Part shown: in pieces, positions 1 through 5,958 of the stretch | How positions within the stretch are numbered: the first letter of the stretch is position 1 | Layout of the letters: the number at the start of each line of letters is the position of its first letter | Origin: Burkholderiales bacterium | GTDB taxonomy: Bacteria; Pseudomonadota; Gammaproteobacteria; Burkholderiales; SG8-39 | Assembly: GCA_919902965.1 (NCBI GenBank) | Contig: CAKKSJ010000365.1 | Location: 1 to 5,996, forward strand | Length of the DNA: 5,996 nucleotides | Reading direction: 5' to 3' | The notes under the pieces: generated by a model | The model's input: only the letters and a program-made list of their open reading frames with translations | Told to the model about the DNA's origin: nothing | Database searches by the model: none | Made by a program: the position numbers and the translations under genes

Positions 1-2
1 GC

Positions 3-716
3 AACAAGCAGGGCAAACTCCGCACCTTCGACCGCGTCATCGCCAATCCCATGTGGAACCAGGACTGGTTCACCGAGGCCGACTATGACAACGACGAGCT
101 CGACCGCTTCCCCGCGGGGGCCGGCTTTCCCGGCAAATCCTCCGCCGACTGGGGCTGGGTCCAGCACATGCACGCCAGTCTGAATGCCAAAGGCCGCGCC
201 GCCGTCGTCCTCGACACCGGCGCCGCCTCCCGCGGCTCGGGCAACGCGGGAACCAACAAGGAAAAGACCGTCCGCCGATGGTTCGTCGAGCACGACCTCA
301 TCGAGAGCGTGCTCTACCTGCCCGAAAACCTGTTCTACAACACCACCGCCCCGGGCATCGTGTTGTTCCTGAATAAAGCGAAACCTAAAACGCGTCAGGG
401 CAAGATCTTCCTCGTCAACGCATCCCAGGTCTTCGAAAAGGGCGACCCCAAGAACTTCATCCCGATTGATGGCATCCAGCGCATCGCCGACACCCTCATC
501 GGGTGGAAGGAAGAGGAAAAACTCAGTCGCATCGTCGATCACGCCGAGCTGAAGAAAAACGACTACAACATCTCCCCCAGCCGCTACATCCACACCTCAG
601 ATGCGGAAACCTACCGGCCCATTGCGGAAATCGTCGAGGAACTGAAGGTGATCGAAGCCGAGGCGCGGGAGACGGACAAGGCGTTGCGGGAGATTCTGGA
701 GAAGATCGGGGTATGA
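3..716 (+). CDS. hsdM: Type I restriction-modification DNA methyltransferase subunit HsdM, 3' part (5' end outside window)
   Basis: HsdM is the modification subunit of a type I restriction system. It transfers a methyl group from S-adenosylmethionine to adenine N6 and works as a complex with HsdS. The reading frame is open from the left edge, and 237 residues are visible. A family member is about 480-520 residues, so roughly the N-terminal half, including the AdoMet-binding motif I, is missing. The first visible residues contain FDRVIANPMW; NPMW (bases 45-56) occupies the place of catalytic motif IV, usually NPPF/Y. Next come the family-typical segments GRAAVVLDTGAASRG (about residues 63-77), IESVLYLPENLFYNTTAPGIVLFL and, near the end, NDYNISPSRYI. 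The C-terminus is a charged, helical stretch that may contact HsdS. The ATG at 51 lies inside motif IV and is not a start. The gene overlaps hsdS by ATGA, suggesting translational coupling. Family assignment is confident; whether it is active cannot be told. Confidence 0.93.
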   Translation, partial: NKQGKLRTFDRVIANPMWNQDWFTEADYDNDELDRFPAGAGFPGKSSADWGWVQHMHASLNAKGRAAVVLDTGAASRGSGNAGTNKEKTVRRWFVEHDLIESVLYLPENLFYNTTAPGIVLFLNKAKPKTRQGKIFLVNASQVFEKGDPKNFIPIDGIQRIADTLIGWKEEEKLSRIVDHAELKKNDYNISPSRYIHTSDAETYRPIAEIVEELKVIEAEARETDKALREILEKIGV

Positions 717-847
717 GCGTCCATCTCCAACAGTCGGAAATTGGTGAGTTCCCGTCAGCTTGGGAAATCGACCGCGTTGATTCGGCGTTCGACATTCAGC
801 AGGGCAAACAGGTCTCGAAGAGAAATCGTGATGGTGAATATCGTTGA
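713..847 (+). pseudogene. hsdS: Truncated type I restriction specificity subunit HsdS, N-terminal 44 codons only
   Basis: HsdS normally carries two target-recognition domains that choose the DNA sequence for HsdM and HsdR. The ATG at 713 overlaps the hsdM stop (ATGA), the usual hsdM-hsdS join. The 44 residues read like the start of a first target-recognition domain: IGEFPSAWEIDRVDSAFDIQQGKQVSKRNRDGEYR. Family members typically continue after this point with a segment like RPFLRT, but here a TGA stop (845-847) follows and none of the three forward frames downstream looks like HsdS. A simple frameshift is therefore unlikely. A deletion, an insertion or a rearrangement with its joint near 845 fits better; an assembly chimera is possible. 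A fragment this short has no complete recognition domain and should be non-functional, leaving HsdM without a partner unless another hsdS exists elsewhere. Confidence 0.85.
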
Positions 848-992
848 ATGACTGCTTCGGAGCGAACACAAGGACGGCTGGCCCCGGCCTGGAGGCGCTT
901 CGGCCTCCTCGATGCCACCACCCGGAGCGGTGGATTTTCCCTGTCCGCTTATGGGGTTTCGCGCGAAATTCGGAAAACAGGCGAAAAAAGCA
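848..992. other. Gene-free joint between the hsdS remnant and the ParA gene leader
   Basis: No credible protein or RNA gene is seen here. The open frames that cross it have no recognisable family and are overlapped by the real ParA frame further on. The segment starts exactly where HsdS similarity stops and ends at the ParA promoter candidate. It is rich in short dyads (891-933), then becomes A-rich around 964-990. It may be the end of a mobile or recombined segment, or the original upstream region of the ParA gene. I cannot recognise an insertion-sequence end or a target duplication. Confidence 0.5.
891..933. repeat. Two adjacent small hairpins (REP-like twin dyad, possible terminator)
   Basis: The first dyad is GGAGGC (891-896) with GCCTCC (903-908) and the 6-base loop GCTTCG. 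The second is CCACC (918-922) with GGTGG (929-933) and the 6-base loop CGGAGC. They are separated by 9 bases. The second is followed by ATTTTCC, which gives it a weak terminator-like look on the plus strand, but the stem is only 5 bp and the T run is short. Twin small hairpins between genes resemble REP-type intergenic elements, though only one copy is in the window, so repetition in the genome is untested. Confidence 0.4.
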
Positions 993-1021
993 TTGCCAAG
1001 CCTTTGTTTTTGGGAGATTAT
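993..1021 (+). promoter_or_regulatory. Sigma70-type promoter candidate for the ParA-like gene
   Basis: TTGCCA at 993-998 matches the -35 consensus TTGACA at 5 of 6 positions. GATTAT at 1016-1021 matches the -10 consensus TATAAT at 4 of 6. The spacer is exactly 17 bases and T-rich. Transcription would start near 1028 and give a leader of about 60 bases before the ParA start codon. This is the best promoter-like element in the window, judged by eye only. Confidence 0.5.
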
Positions 1022-1043
1022 TGATCCCTCGCGGACTTGCTGT

Positions 1044-1075
1044 GGTCGGGATCCGGCTATTGCCGGGTGGCGACC
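1044..1075 (+). promoter_or_regulatory. Imperfect inverted repeat in the ParA gene leader, abutting the Shine-Dalgarno sequence
   Basis: The outer arms GGTCG (1044-1048) and CGACC (1071-1075) enclose the inner arms CCGGC (1053-1057) and GCCGG (1062-1066) around a TATT loop. The two arms share one symmetry axis. Between them are a 2x2 G/G mismatch, one A-T pair and one T-G wobble, so 12 of 14 positions can pair in RNA. The repeat ends one base before the GGGGAGGG Shine-Dalgarno sequence (1076-1083). It could be an operator for an autoregulating ParA protein or an RNA hairpin controlling ribosome access. The structure is seen; the role is inferred. Confidence 0.45.
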
Positions 1076-1087
1076 GGGGAGGGACCG

Positions 1088-1852
1088 ATGGCCAAAATCG
1101 TGGTGTTCAATCAGAAAGGCGGCGTGGGCAAGACGACGACCACGCTCAATCTGGCCGCGCTGCTCGCGCGTCGAGGTCCCGCGCCGCTGGTGATCGACCT
1201 CGATCCGCAGGCGCATATGTCCTCGATCAGCGGCGCCACGGCGAGCGACGGGCGCGACAGCCTGTACGCTTTCTACCAGGAGGTGAAGCACCTCACCGAC
1301 CTGATCCGCGCGAGCGACTGCGGCTGGTCGATCATCCCCGCGCATCTCGATCTGTCCAAGGTCGATACCCAGTTCGGCAAAGGGCCGCGCGCGCTGCAGC
1401 GGCTCAACGCCGGCATCGTCCGGGAGAAGCTCAACACCGACCGGCCTATCCTGATGGACGCCTGCCCGCTGTTGGGCGTGCTGTCCCTGAACGGCATTTT
1501 CGCCTGCGACCGGGTGCTGATCCCGATTTCGGCCGACTATCTGGCGGTGAACGGCGCGCTGCAGATCGAGCGCACCCTGCGCGCGCTGGAGCGCGTGCTG
1601 GAGAAGCCACCGATGCGCCGCTTCGTGATCACCCGCTTCGACGCGCGCCGCAAAATGTCCTGGGACATCGACCGCAAGCTGCGCGAGCGTTTCGGCGCGG
1701 AAATGTGCGAGACGCGCATATCGGAAAGCGTGAGCCTGGCCGAAAGCCCGGCCCGGAACTGCGACGTGTTCACGCACGCGCCCGAGAGCCGCGGGGCGCG
1801 CGAATATACCGCTTTGCTGGAGGAACTCGAGGCCGCAGGCTTCGCGCGTTAA
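1088..1852 (+). CDS. Solitary ParA/MinD-family ATPase
   Basis: This is a 254-residue P-loop ATPase of the ParA (SIMIBI) family, whose members dimerise on ATP and position plasmids, chromosomes or protein complexes on the nucleoid. The deviant Walker A motif is QKGGVGKTT at residues 9-17, with signature lysine K10 and catalytic-loop lysine K15. The switch motif is VIDLDPQAH (35-43). The Walker B region is ILMDACP (121-127, D124); most relatives have a second proline here (DCPP), and this one has DACPLL. Near the C-terminus, SLAESPARNCDVFTHAPESRGAREY resembles the family's closing helix region. The N-terminus is short, with no helix-turn-helix extension, as in small type Ib or orphan ParAs. The ATG at 1088 is chosen because a strong GGGGAGGG Shine-Dalgarno sequence sits 4 bases upstream and the P-loop then starts at the usual place; a TTG at 1037 is in frame but unlikely. 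No parB follows, so its cargo is unknown. Confidence 0.9.
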   Translation: MAKIVVFNQKGGVGKTTTTLNLAALLARRGPAPLVIDLDPQAHMSSISGATASDGRDSLYAFYQEVKHLTDLIRASDCGWSIIPAHLDLSKVDTQFGKGPRALQRLNAGIVREKLNTDRPILMDACPLLGVLSLNGIFACDRVLIPISADYLAVNGALQIERTLRALERVLEKPPMRRFVITRFDARRKMSWDIDRKLRERFGAEMCETRISESVSLAESPARNCDVFTHAPESRGAREYTALLEELEAAGFAR

Positions 1853-2085
1853 TCCTTCGACGGCGTATCGCGGTCCGATTCCTTGCCGATCAGGTTGATC
1901 GCGCTCTCCAGGTCGAATCCTTCTTCCTTTACCGCCGGCTGCACTTCGTTGCAGTCGAGAATTTCGCAGTGATGGTAAATCTGCATGAGCTTGCGCTCGG
2001 CTTCGATGCGGTCGCGCGCCGCGATCATCAGATTGTCGACAAGCGTACCGCCGCGGGTCTTGATCTTGAATCCGAATTTGATCAC
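1849..2085 (-). CDS. Small conserved-looking hypothetical protein (78 aa)
   Basis: I do not recognise a named family. The protein starts with a basic, beta-rich segment (MIKFGFKIKTRGGTLVDNLMI), then a helical, charged segment (ARDRIEAERKLMQIYHH). An HHC...C group follows (H38, H39, C40, C45) that could bind a metal, and the C-terminus is acidic. There is no signal peptide or membrane segment, so it is probably cytoplasmic. It starts with GTG at 2085, supported by GAGGG (2098-2094) 8 bases upstream. It is considered real because of that ribosome site, a promoter-like sequence upstream, a composition unlike a shadow frame, and my recollection of similar proteins in betaproteobacteria, which I could not check. 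Its TAA stop overlaps the ParA gene stop on the other strand. It lies 73 bases downstream of tesA on the same strand and might be co-transcribed with it. Confidence 0.75.
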   Translation of the reverse strand: MIKFGFKIKTRGGTLVDNLMIAARDRIEAERKLMQIYHHCEILDCNEVQPAVKEEGFDLESAINLIGKESDRDTPSKD

Positions 2086-2116
2086 GGGCTACGCCCTCAG
2101 TGAGCCGAATTCGCGG

Positions 2117-2125
2117 ATTATCGCA
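2117..2125 (-). promoter_or_regulatory. Extended -10 promoter candidate for the 78-aa gene
   Basis: Read on the minus strand, TGC (2125-2123) is followed directly by GATAAT (2122-2117), a 5-of-6 match to TATAAT with a TGN extension. No convincing -35 is present, which extended -10 promoters can tolerate. Transcription would start near 2110, about 25 bases before the GTG start. Judged by eye only. Confidence 0.33.
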
Positions 2126-2126
2126 C

Positions 2127-2149
2127 GCCGGCCCTTGCCGGCCGCCGGC
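2127..2149 (-). terminator. GC-rich hairpin downstream of tesA, weak terminator candidate
   Basis: The self-complementary hexamer GCCGGC occurs three times in 23 bases (2127-2132, 2137-2142, 2144-2149). The first two can form a 6-bp stem with a 4-base CCTT loop. It lies 10-32 bases beyond the tesA stop. No T run follows on the minus strand, so it is a poor intrinsic terminator and may only weaken read-through or stabilise the 3' end of the tesA transcript. Confidence 0.3.
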
Positions 2150-2158
2150 GCGTCCGGC

Positions 2159-2773
2159 CTATTTCAACAAAGGCAACAGCGCCTGCCAAACATTGGCCAG
2201 GAGTATCGGCTGCGCCGCGGCAGTGGGATGCAGATTGTCCGCCTGAAAAAATTCGCGCCGCTGCTCTATGCCCTGCAGCAGGAAGGGCGCCAGCGCGGTC
2301 TTGTACTCGCTAGCCAGGCTGGTGTAAACCTGCGCGAATTGCCGTGTGTAGGCTGCACCGTAATTGGGCGGCATGCGCATGCCCACCAGTAGTACGCGCG
2401 CTTTGGCCTGCTGGCTGCGGTTCACGATTGTTGCCAGATTGGCGCGCATCTGTTTTGGCGGCAGTCCGCGCAGGCCATCGTTTGCACCGAGTTGGACGAT
2501 GACTACACTGGGCCTGTGCGCCTTGAGCGCCTCGGCAATGCGCGCGGCGCCACCGCTGCTGGTTTCGCCGCTGATGCTGGCGTTGACCACGGTATAATCC
2601 ATGCCTTTCTGTTTCAGTCGCGCCTGCAACAGGGCGGGCCAGCCCGCATCCTGGGCAAGTCCGTAGGCGGCGGACAGGCTGTCGCCATAGATCAGAATGC
2701 TGCCGCCGGCCCAGGCCGCCAGCGGCAGGCAGGTGAACAAGCTCAACCAGGAAATTAAGAATTTTCGCAGCAT
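2159..2773 (-). CDS. tesA: Periplasmic SGNH-hydrolase, acyl-CoA thioesterase I / lysophospholipase L1 (TesA)
   Basis: TesA hydrolyses acyl thioesters and lysophospholipids in the periplasm. The 204-residue product matches the E. coli precursor length (208). A signal peptide is clear: MLRK, a hydrophobic core, then AWA at 20-22, so cleavage is expected after residue 22. All SGNH blocks are present: GDSLS (30-34, nucleophile S32), G69 in SISGET, GANDGL (97-102, N99), and DNLHP with D179 and H182 completing the catalytic triad. The ATG at 2773 is chosen because it gives the signal peptide directly; the frame is open upstream, but that extension is antisense to ybbA and carries no signal. No strong Shine-Dalgarno sequence is seen, only AGAG close to the start. 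The divergent neighbours ybbA and ybbP are as in E. coli, which supports a shared role. A TATCAT hexamer (2801-2796) could be its -10, inside ybbA. Confidence 0.95.
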   Translation of the reverse strand: MLRKFLISWLSLFTCLPLAAWAGGSILIYGDSLSAAYGLAQDAGWPALLQARLKQKGMDYTVVNASISGETSSGGAARIAEALKAHRPSVVIVQLGANDGLRGLPPKQMRANLATIVNRSQQAKARVLLVGMRMPPNYGAAYTRQFAQVYTSLASEYKTALAPFLLQGIEQRREFFQADNLHPTAAAQPILLANVWQALLPLLK

Positions 2774-3455
2774 GACTCTAGCCAAGAATGCACCGATGAT
2801 AAAAGCCGCCGGACTGTCCAAGGTCGTGCCGAATGGAGCCAGCCAGCTCGTCATTTTGCATGAGATCGAGCTCGCGGTCATGGCGGGCGAAGCAGTGGCC
2901 ATTGTCGGCGCCTCGGGTTCGGGCAAGTCGACGCTCTTGGGCCTGCTCGCCGGACTGGATACGCCCAGCGGGGGCGGCGTACAGCTGGACGGCGTCGACC
3001 TGTTCGCGTTGGGCGAGGACGGACGTGCGGCACTGCGCGCGCGGCTGCTTGGCTTCGTGTTCCAGTCTTTCCAGCTGCTGCCGGCGCTGAATGCGCTGGA
3101 GAACGTGATGCTGCCGCTGGAGTTGGCCGGCGCCGCCGACGCGGCGCGGCGCGCCGCGGCGATGATGGCGCGCGTCGGCCTGGGCGAGCGCCTCGCGCAT
3201 TATCCGAAATATCTCTCCGGCGGGGAGCAGCAGCGCGTGGCGCTGGCGCGCGCATTTGTGATGCAGCCCAAACTGCTGCTGGCCGACGAGCCCACCGGCA
3301 ATCTCGACGCCGAAACCGGCGCGGGCATTATCGATCTGATGTTTTCCCTCAACGCCGCGGCGGGAACCACACTCGTGCTGGTGACCCACGATGACGCGAT
3401 CGCACGCCGCTGCCAGCGGCAGATACGGCTGGTGGGCGGACGTATCGTCGCCTGA
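2772..3455 (+). CDS. ybbA: ABC transporter ATP-binding protein YbbA
   Basis: This 227-residue ATPase is of the LolD/MacB/FtsE class and powers the YbbP permease at the cytoplasmic face of the inner membrane. All motifs are intact: Walker A GASGSGKST (46-54), Q-loop Q98 in FVFQSFQLLP, signature LSGGEQQ (148-154), Walker B LLLADEP (168-174) with catalytic E173, D-loop in GNLD, and H-loop H206 in VTHDD. The length equals that of E. coli YbbA (about 228) and the whole protein aligns with it in my recollection. The start is taken as the ATG at 2772; the ATG at 2796 (residue 9) is an alternative, and neither has a clear Shine-Dalgarno sequence. The start codon overlaps the tesA start on the opposite strand. 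ybbP begins 13 bases after its stop, so the two form an operon. Confidence 0.95.
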   Translation: MTLAKNAPMIKAAGLSKVVPNGASQLVILHEIELAVMAGEAVAIVGASGSGKSTLLGLLAGLDTPSGGGVQLDGVDLFALGEDGRAALRARLLGFVFQSFQLLPALNALENVMLPLELAGAADAARRAAAMMARVGLGERLAHYPKYLSGGEQQRVALARAFVMQPKLLLADEPTGNLDAETGAGIIDLMFSLNAAAGTTLVLVTHDDAIARRCQRQIRLVGGRIVA

Positions 3456-3468
3456 ATACTTGTATTGC

Positions 3469-5958
3469 ATGCGTAATTTTCCCCTGCCGCTGACCATGCT
3501 GCTGCGCGACTGGCGCGCGGGCGAACTGCGCGTGCTCGCGCTGGCCCTGGTGATCGCCGTGGCCAGCGTCACCAGCGTCGCGTTCTTTGCAGATCGCGTG
3601 TGGCAGGCGCTGACGCGCGAGGCGAACCAGATGCTGGGCGCCGACGTGTTGCTCTTGTCCGATCGTCCGTTCGCGCCGGAACTGGGCGCGGATGCGGCCA
3701 GGCGCGGCCTGGGCCGCGTCGACGGCGTGAGTTTCGTCAGCATGGCGCGCGCGGGCGAGGCCACGCAGCTCGCGGGAATCAAGGCGGTTAGCGCGGGCTA
3801 TCCGCTGCGCGGCAAGCTGCGCGTCGCGCCGCGCCTGAATGCGGAGGATGCCGAAACCGATACGCTCCCGCCGCCGGGGAGCGTCTGGCTGGACGAACGC
3901 CTGAGCGCCGCGCTGGGCGTGGCGCCGGGCGCGCAAATCGAACTCGGCGACGCGCGCTTTAGCGTCGGCGCAGTGCTGACCTTGGAGCCGGATCGAGGGC
4001 TGAGTTTCTTCAATATCGCGCCGCGCCTGCTGATGCGCGTCGAAGACCTGCCTGCCACTGGGCTGATCCAGACTGGCAGCCGCGCGCATTATCAACTCTA
4101 TGTCGCGGGTGAGCGTGCCGCCACCGAAGACTACGCGAATTGGGCCAAGTCCAGACTGGGTGCGGGGCAGCGCATCGAAAGCCTGGGCAATGCGCGGCCC
4201 GAAGTGCGCGCCGGACTGGACCGTGCGCAGCAATTTCTCGGCCTTTCCGCCATGCTCGCGGTGATCCTTGCCGCCGTTGCCATTGCGCTTTCGACGCGCC
4301 GCTATACCCAGCGCCACCTGGATGGCTATGCGGTGATGCGTTGCTTCGGTGCTTTGCAGCGCCGCTTGTTCGCCTTGTTCAGCTGGGAATTCGTGCTGCT
4401 TGGCCTGCTCGCCTGTACGCTCGGCTGCGTGCTCGGCTATGCGGGCCAGGCGGTGATTGCAATCTGGCTCACTGATTTCGTCGCTGCATCACTGCCGCAG
4501 CCGGGTTTCTATCCGGTGCTGCAGGGATTTGCCGCGGGGCTGTTGCTGCTGCTCGGCTTCGCGCTGCCGCCCTTGCTGCAATTGAAAAACGTGCCGGCGA
4601 TACGCGTCATCCGGCGCGAGGTCGGCGCGCCCCGGCAAAACGCGCTGGCCGGCTATGCGCTGGGACTGGCTGCGCTGGCGGCCTTGCTACTGTGGCAGGC
4701 GGGCGAATTCAAGCTCGGCGCCACGGTGTTCGGCGGCTTTAGCGTGGCGTTCCTTGCGTTCTGGCTGGTGAGTCTCGTCGCCCTGCGCCTGTTCTCGCTG
4801 CTGGGCCGCGCAGGCAGCGTGTCCTGGCGCTATGGACTGGCGAATCTGCGCCGGCGCAGCCGCGCCAACGCGGTGCAGATTGTCGCGCTCGCGCTGGGCC
4901 TGACGGTGCTGCTGTTGCTGACCTTTATTCGCGGCGACCTGCTCGAGGCCTGGCGCACCAAGCTGCCGCAGGACGCGCCCAATCGTTTCGTCGTCAACAT
5001 CCAGCCGGACCAGGTGCAGCCGCTGGCGCAGTTTCTCGCGCAAATGGGCGTTGCGGCGCCGACCAGTTTTCCGATGGTGCGCGCGCGGCTGACCCAGATC
5101 AACGGCCGCGCGGTCAGTTCTTCCGACTACACCGACGAGCGCGCCAAACGCCAGATCGACCGCGAGTTCAACCTGAGCTTCATGCAGACCATGCCGGCCG
5201 GAAACCAGCTGACCGACGGACGCTGGTTCACGCGCGACGATTACGCGCAGGGCGCGGTTTCGGTCGAGGTCTGGATCGCAGAGCGCCTGGGAATCAAACT
5301 CGGCGACCGTCTGAGTTTCTCGGGCGGCGGTGCAAACGTCACCGTGCCGGTGACCAGCGTGCGCAAGCTCGACTGGGATTCGATGCGGCCGAATTTCTTT
5401 TTCGTGACCACGCCCGATGCGCTGGGGCGCTTTCCGGCCAGCTACATGAGCACCTTCCGGCTGGCCGGCGCGGACCCCTTGTTCACCAGCCGCCTGACGC
5501 AGGCGTTTCCGAACCTCACTGTGATCGACGTCAGCGCCATCATGCGACAGGTCAACGGCGTGCTCGACCAGGTGATCCGCGCAGTGGAGTTCGTATTCCT
5601 GTTCGCGCTGCTTGCGGGCGTGCTGGTGCTGTATGCGGCGCTGCTCTCCACCCAGGACGAACGGCTGCAGGAGGCGGCGCTGATGCGTGCCCTGGGTGCG
5701 CGGCGCGCCCAGGTGGCCGGAGCGCAGCGCGCCGAATTTTTCGCCCTGGGATTGGTGGCCGGGCTGCTCGCCTCGGCCGGGGCCACCGCGATCGGCTACG
5801 TGCTCGCCGAGCGTGTATTCCAGTTTCCCTGGCAGTTCAACGCGGTAATCTGGATCGTCGGCCCGCTGTCGGGGCTGGCCTGCGTCGCGTTCAACGCCTG
5901 GCTGGGCGGACGCGCAGCGTTGAATCATCCGCCCATGCTGGCCTTGCGTGAAGTCTAA
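3469..5958 (+). CDS. ybbP: FtsX-family ABC permease YbbP
   Basis: This is the membrane partner of YbbA, 829 residues against about 804 in E. coli. By hydrophobicity it has about ten membrane segments. The first is at residues 20-40, followed by a large periplasmic domain (about 42-250). Further segments lie near 255-276, 300-338, 347-372, 392-410, 418-445 and 467-486. A second periplasmic domain spans about 490-695, and three final segments lie near 703-727, 755-780 and 790-811. This is the layout of two FtsX-like halves. MacB/LolC-type permeases of this kind do not carry substrate through the membrane but pass mechanical force to periplasmic partners; here the likely partner is the hydrolase TesA. 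The start at 3469 gives the usual short cytoplasmic N-terminus. No Shine-Dalgarno sequence is seen, so coupling to ybbA, 13 bases upstream, is likely. A TTG at 3460 is possible. The gene ends intact with TAA. Confidence 0.94.
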   Translation: MRNFPLPLTMLLRDWRAGELRVLALALVIAVASVTSVAFFADRVWQALTREANQMLGADVLLLSDRPFAPELGADAARRGLGRVDGVSFVSMARAGEATQLAGIKAVSAGYPLRGKLRVAPRLNAEDAETDTLPPPGSVWLDERLSAALGVAPGAQIELGDARFSVGAVLTLEPDRGLSFFNIAPRLLMRVEDLPATGLIQTGSRAHYQLYVAGERAATEDYANWAKSRLGAGQRIESLGNARPEVRAGLDRAQQFLGLSAMLAVILAAVAIALSTRRYTQRHLDGYAVMRCFGALQRRLFALFSWEFVLLGLLACTLGCVLGYAGQAVIAIWLTDFVAASLPQPGFYPVLQGFAAGLLLLLGFALPPLLQLKNVPAIRVIRREVGAPRQNALAGYALGLAALAALLLWQAGEFKLGATVFGGFSVAFLAFWLVSLVALRLFSLLGRAGSVSWRYGLANLRRRSRANAVQIVALALGLTVLLLLTFIRGDLLEAWRTKLPQDAPNRFVVNIQPDQVQPLAQFLAQMGVAAPTSFPMVRARLTQINGRAVSSSDYTDERAKRQIDREFNLSFMQTMPAGNQLTDGRWFTRDDYAQGAVSVEVWIAERLGIKLGDRLSFSGGGANVTVPVTSVRKLDWDSMRPNFFFVTTPDALGRFPASYMSTFRLAGADPLFTSRLTQAFPNLTVIDVSAIMRQVNGVLDQVIRAVEFVFLFALLAGVLVLYAALLSTQDERLQEAALMRALGARRAQVAGAQRAEFFALGLVAGLLASAGATAIGYVLAERVFQFPWQFNAVIWIVGPLSGLACVAFNAWLGGRAALNHPPMLALREV

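Noticed and set aside
843..849. GTTGAAT, a match to the integron core site GTTRRRY, exactly at the hsdS break
   Set aside because: The motif is expected several times by chance in a window this size, and no paired RYYYAAC or attC-like palindrome was found upstream.
1037..1087. Upstream TTG start for the ParA-like gene
   Set aside because: The ATG at 1088 has a much better Shine-Dalgarno sequence and places the P-loop where the family has it; the extension would also translate the inverted repeat.
848..1087. Remnant of the rest of hsdS in another frame
   Set aside because: All three forward frames after 847 were read and none resembles a target-recognition domain or the central conserved region of HsdS.
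755..1777. Long open frame of 340 codons on the minus strand antisense to the ParA gene
   Set aside because: It is a GC-driven shadow of the ParA reading frame, rich in Arg, Ala, His and Gln with no recognisable motif, and it also spans the unrelated hsdS joint.
844..2103. Plus-strand open frame of 419 codons across the joint, the ParA gene and the 78-aa gene
   Set aside because: It is out of frame with the clear ParA motifs, very Arg/Ala rich, and has no family resemblance.
2774..2926. N-terminal extension of TesA up to 2926
   Set aside because: It would put 51 residues before a perfect signal peptide and lies wholly antisense to ybbA coding sequence.
2778..5928. Several long minus-strand open frames opposite ybbA and ybbP (2778-3782, 3349-4317, 4687-5928)
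   Set aside because: They are antisense shadows of well-supported genes in high-GC DNA; compositions are Arg/Gln/His/Ala rich and no ribosome sites or motifs were seen.
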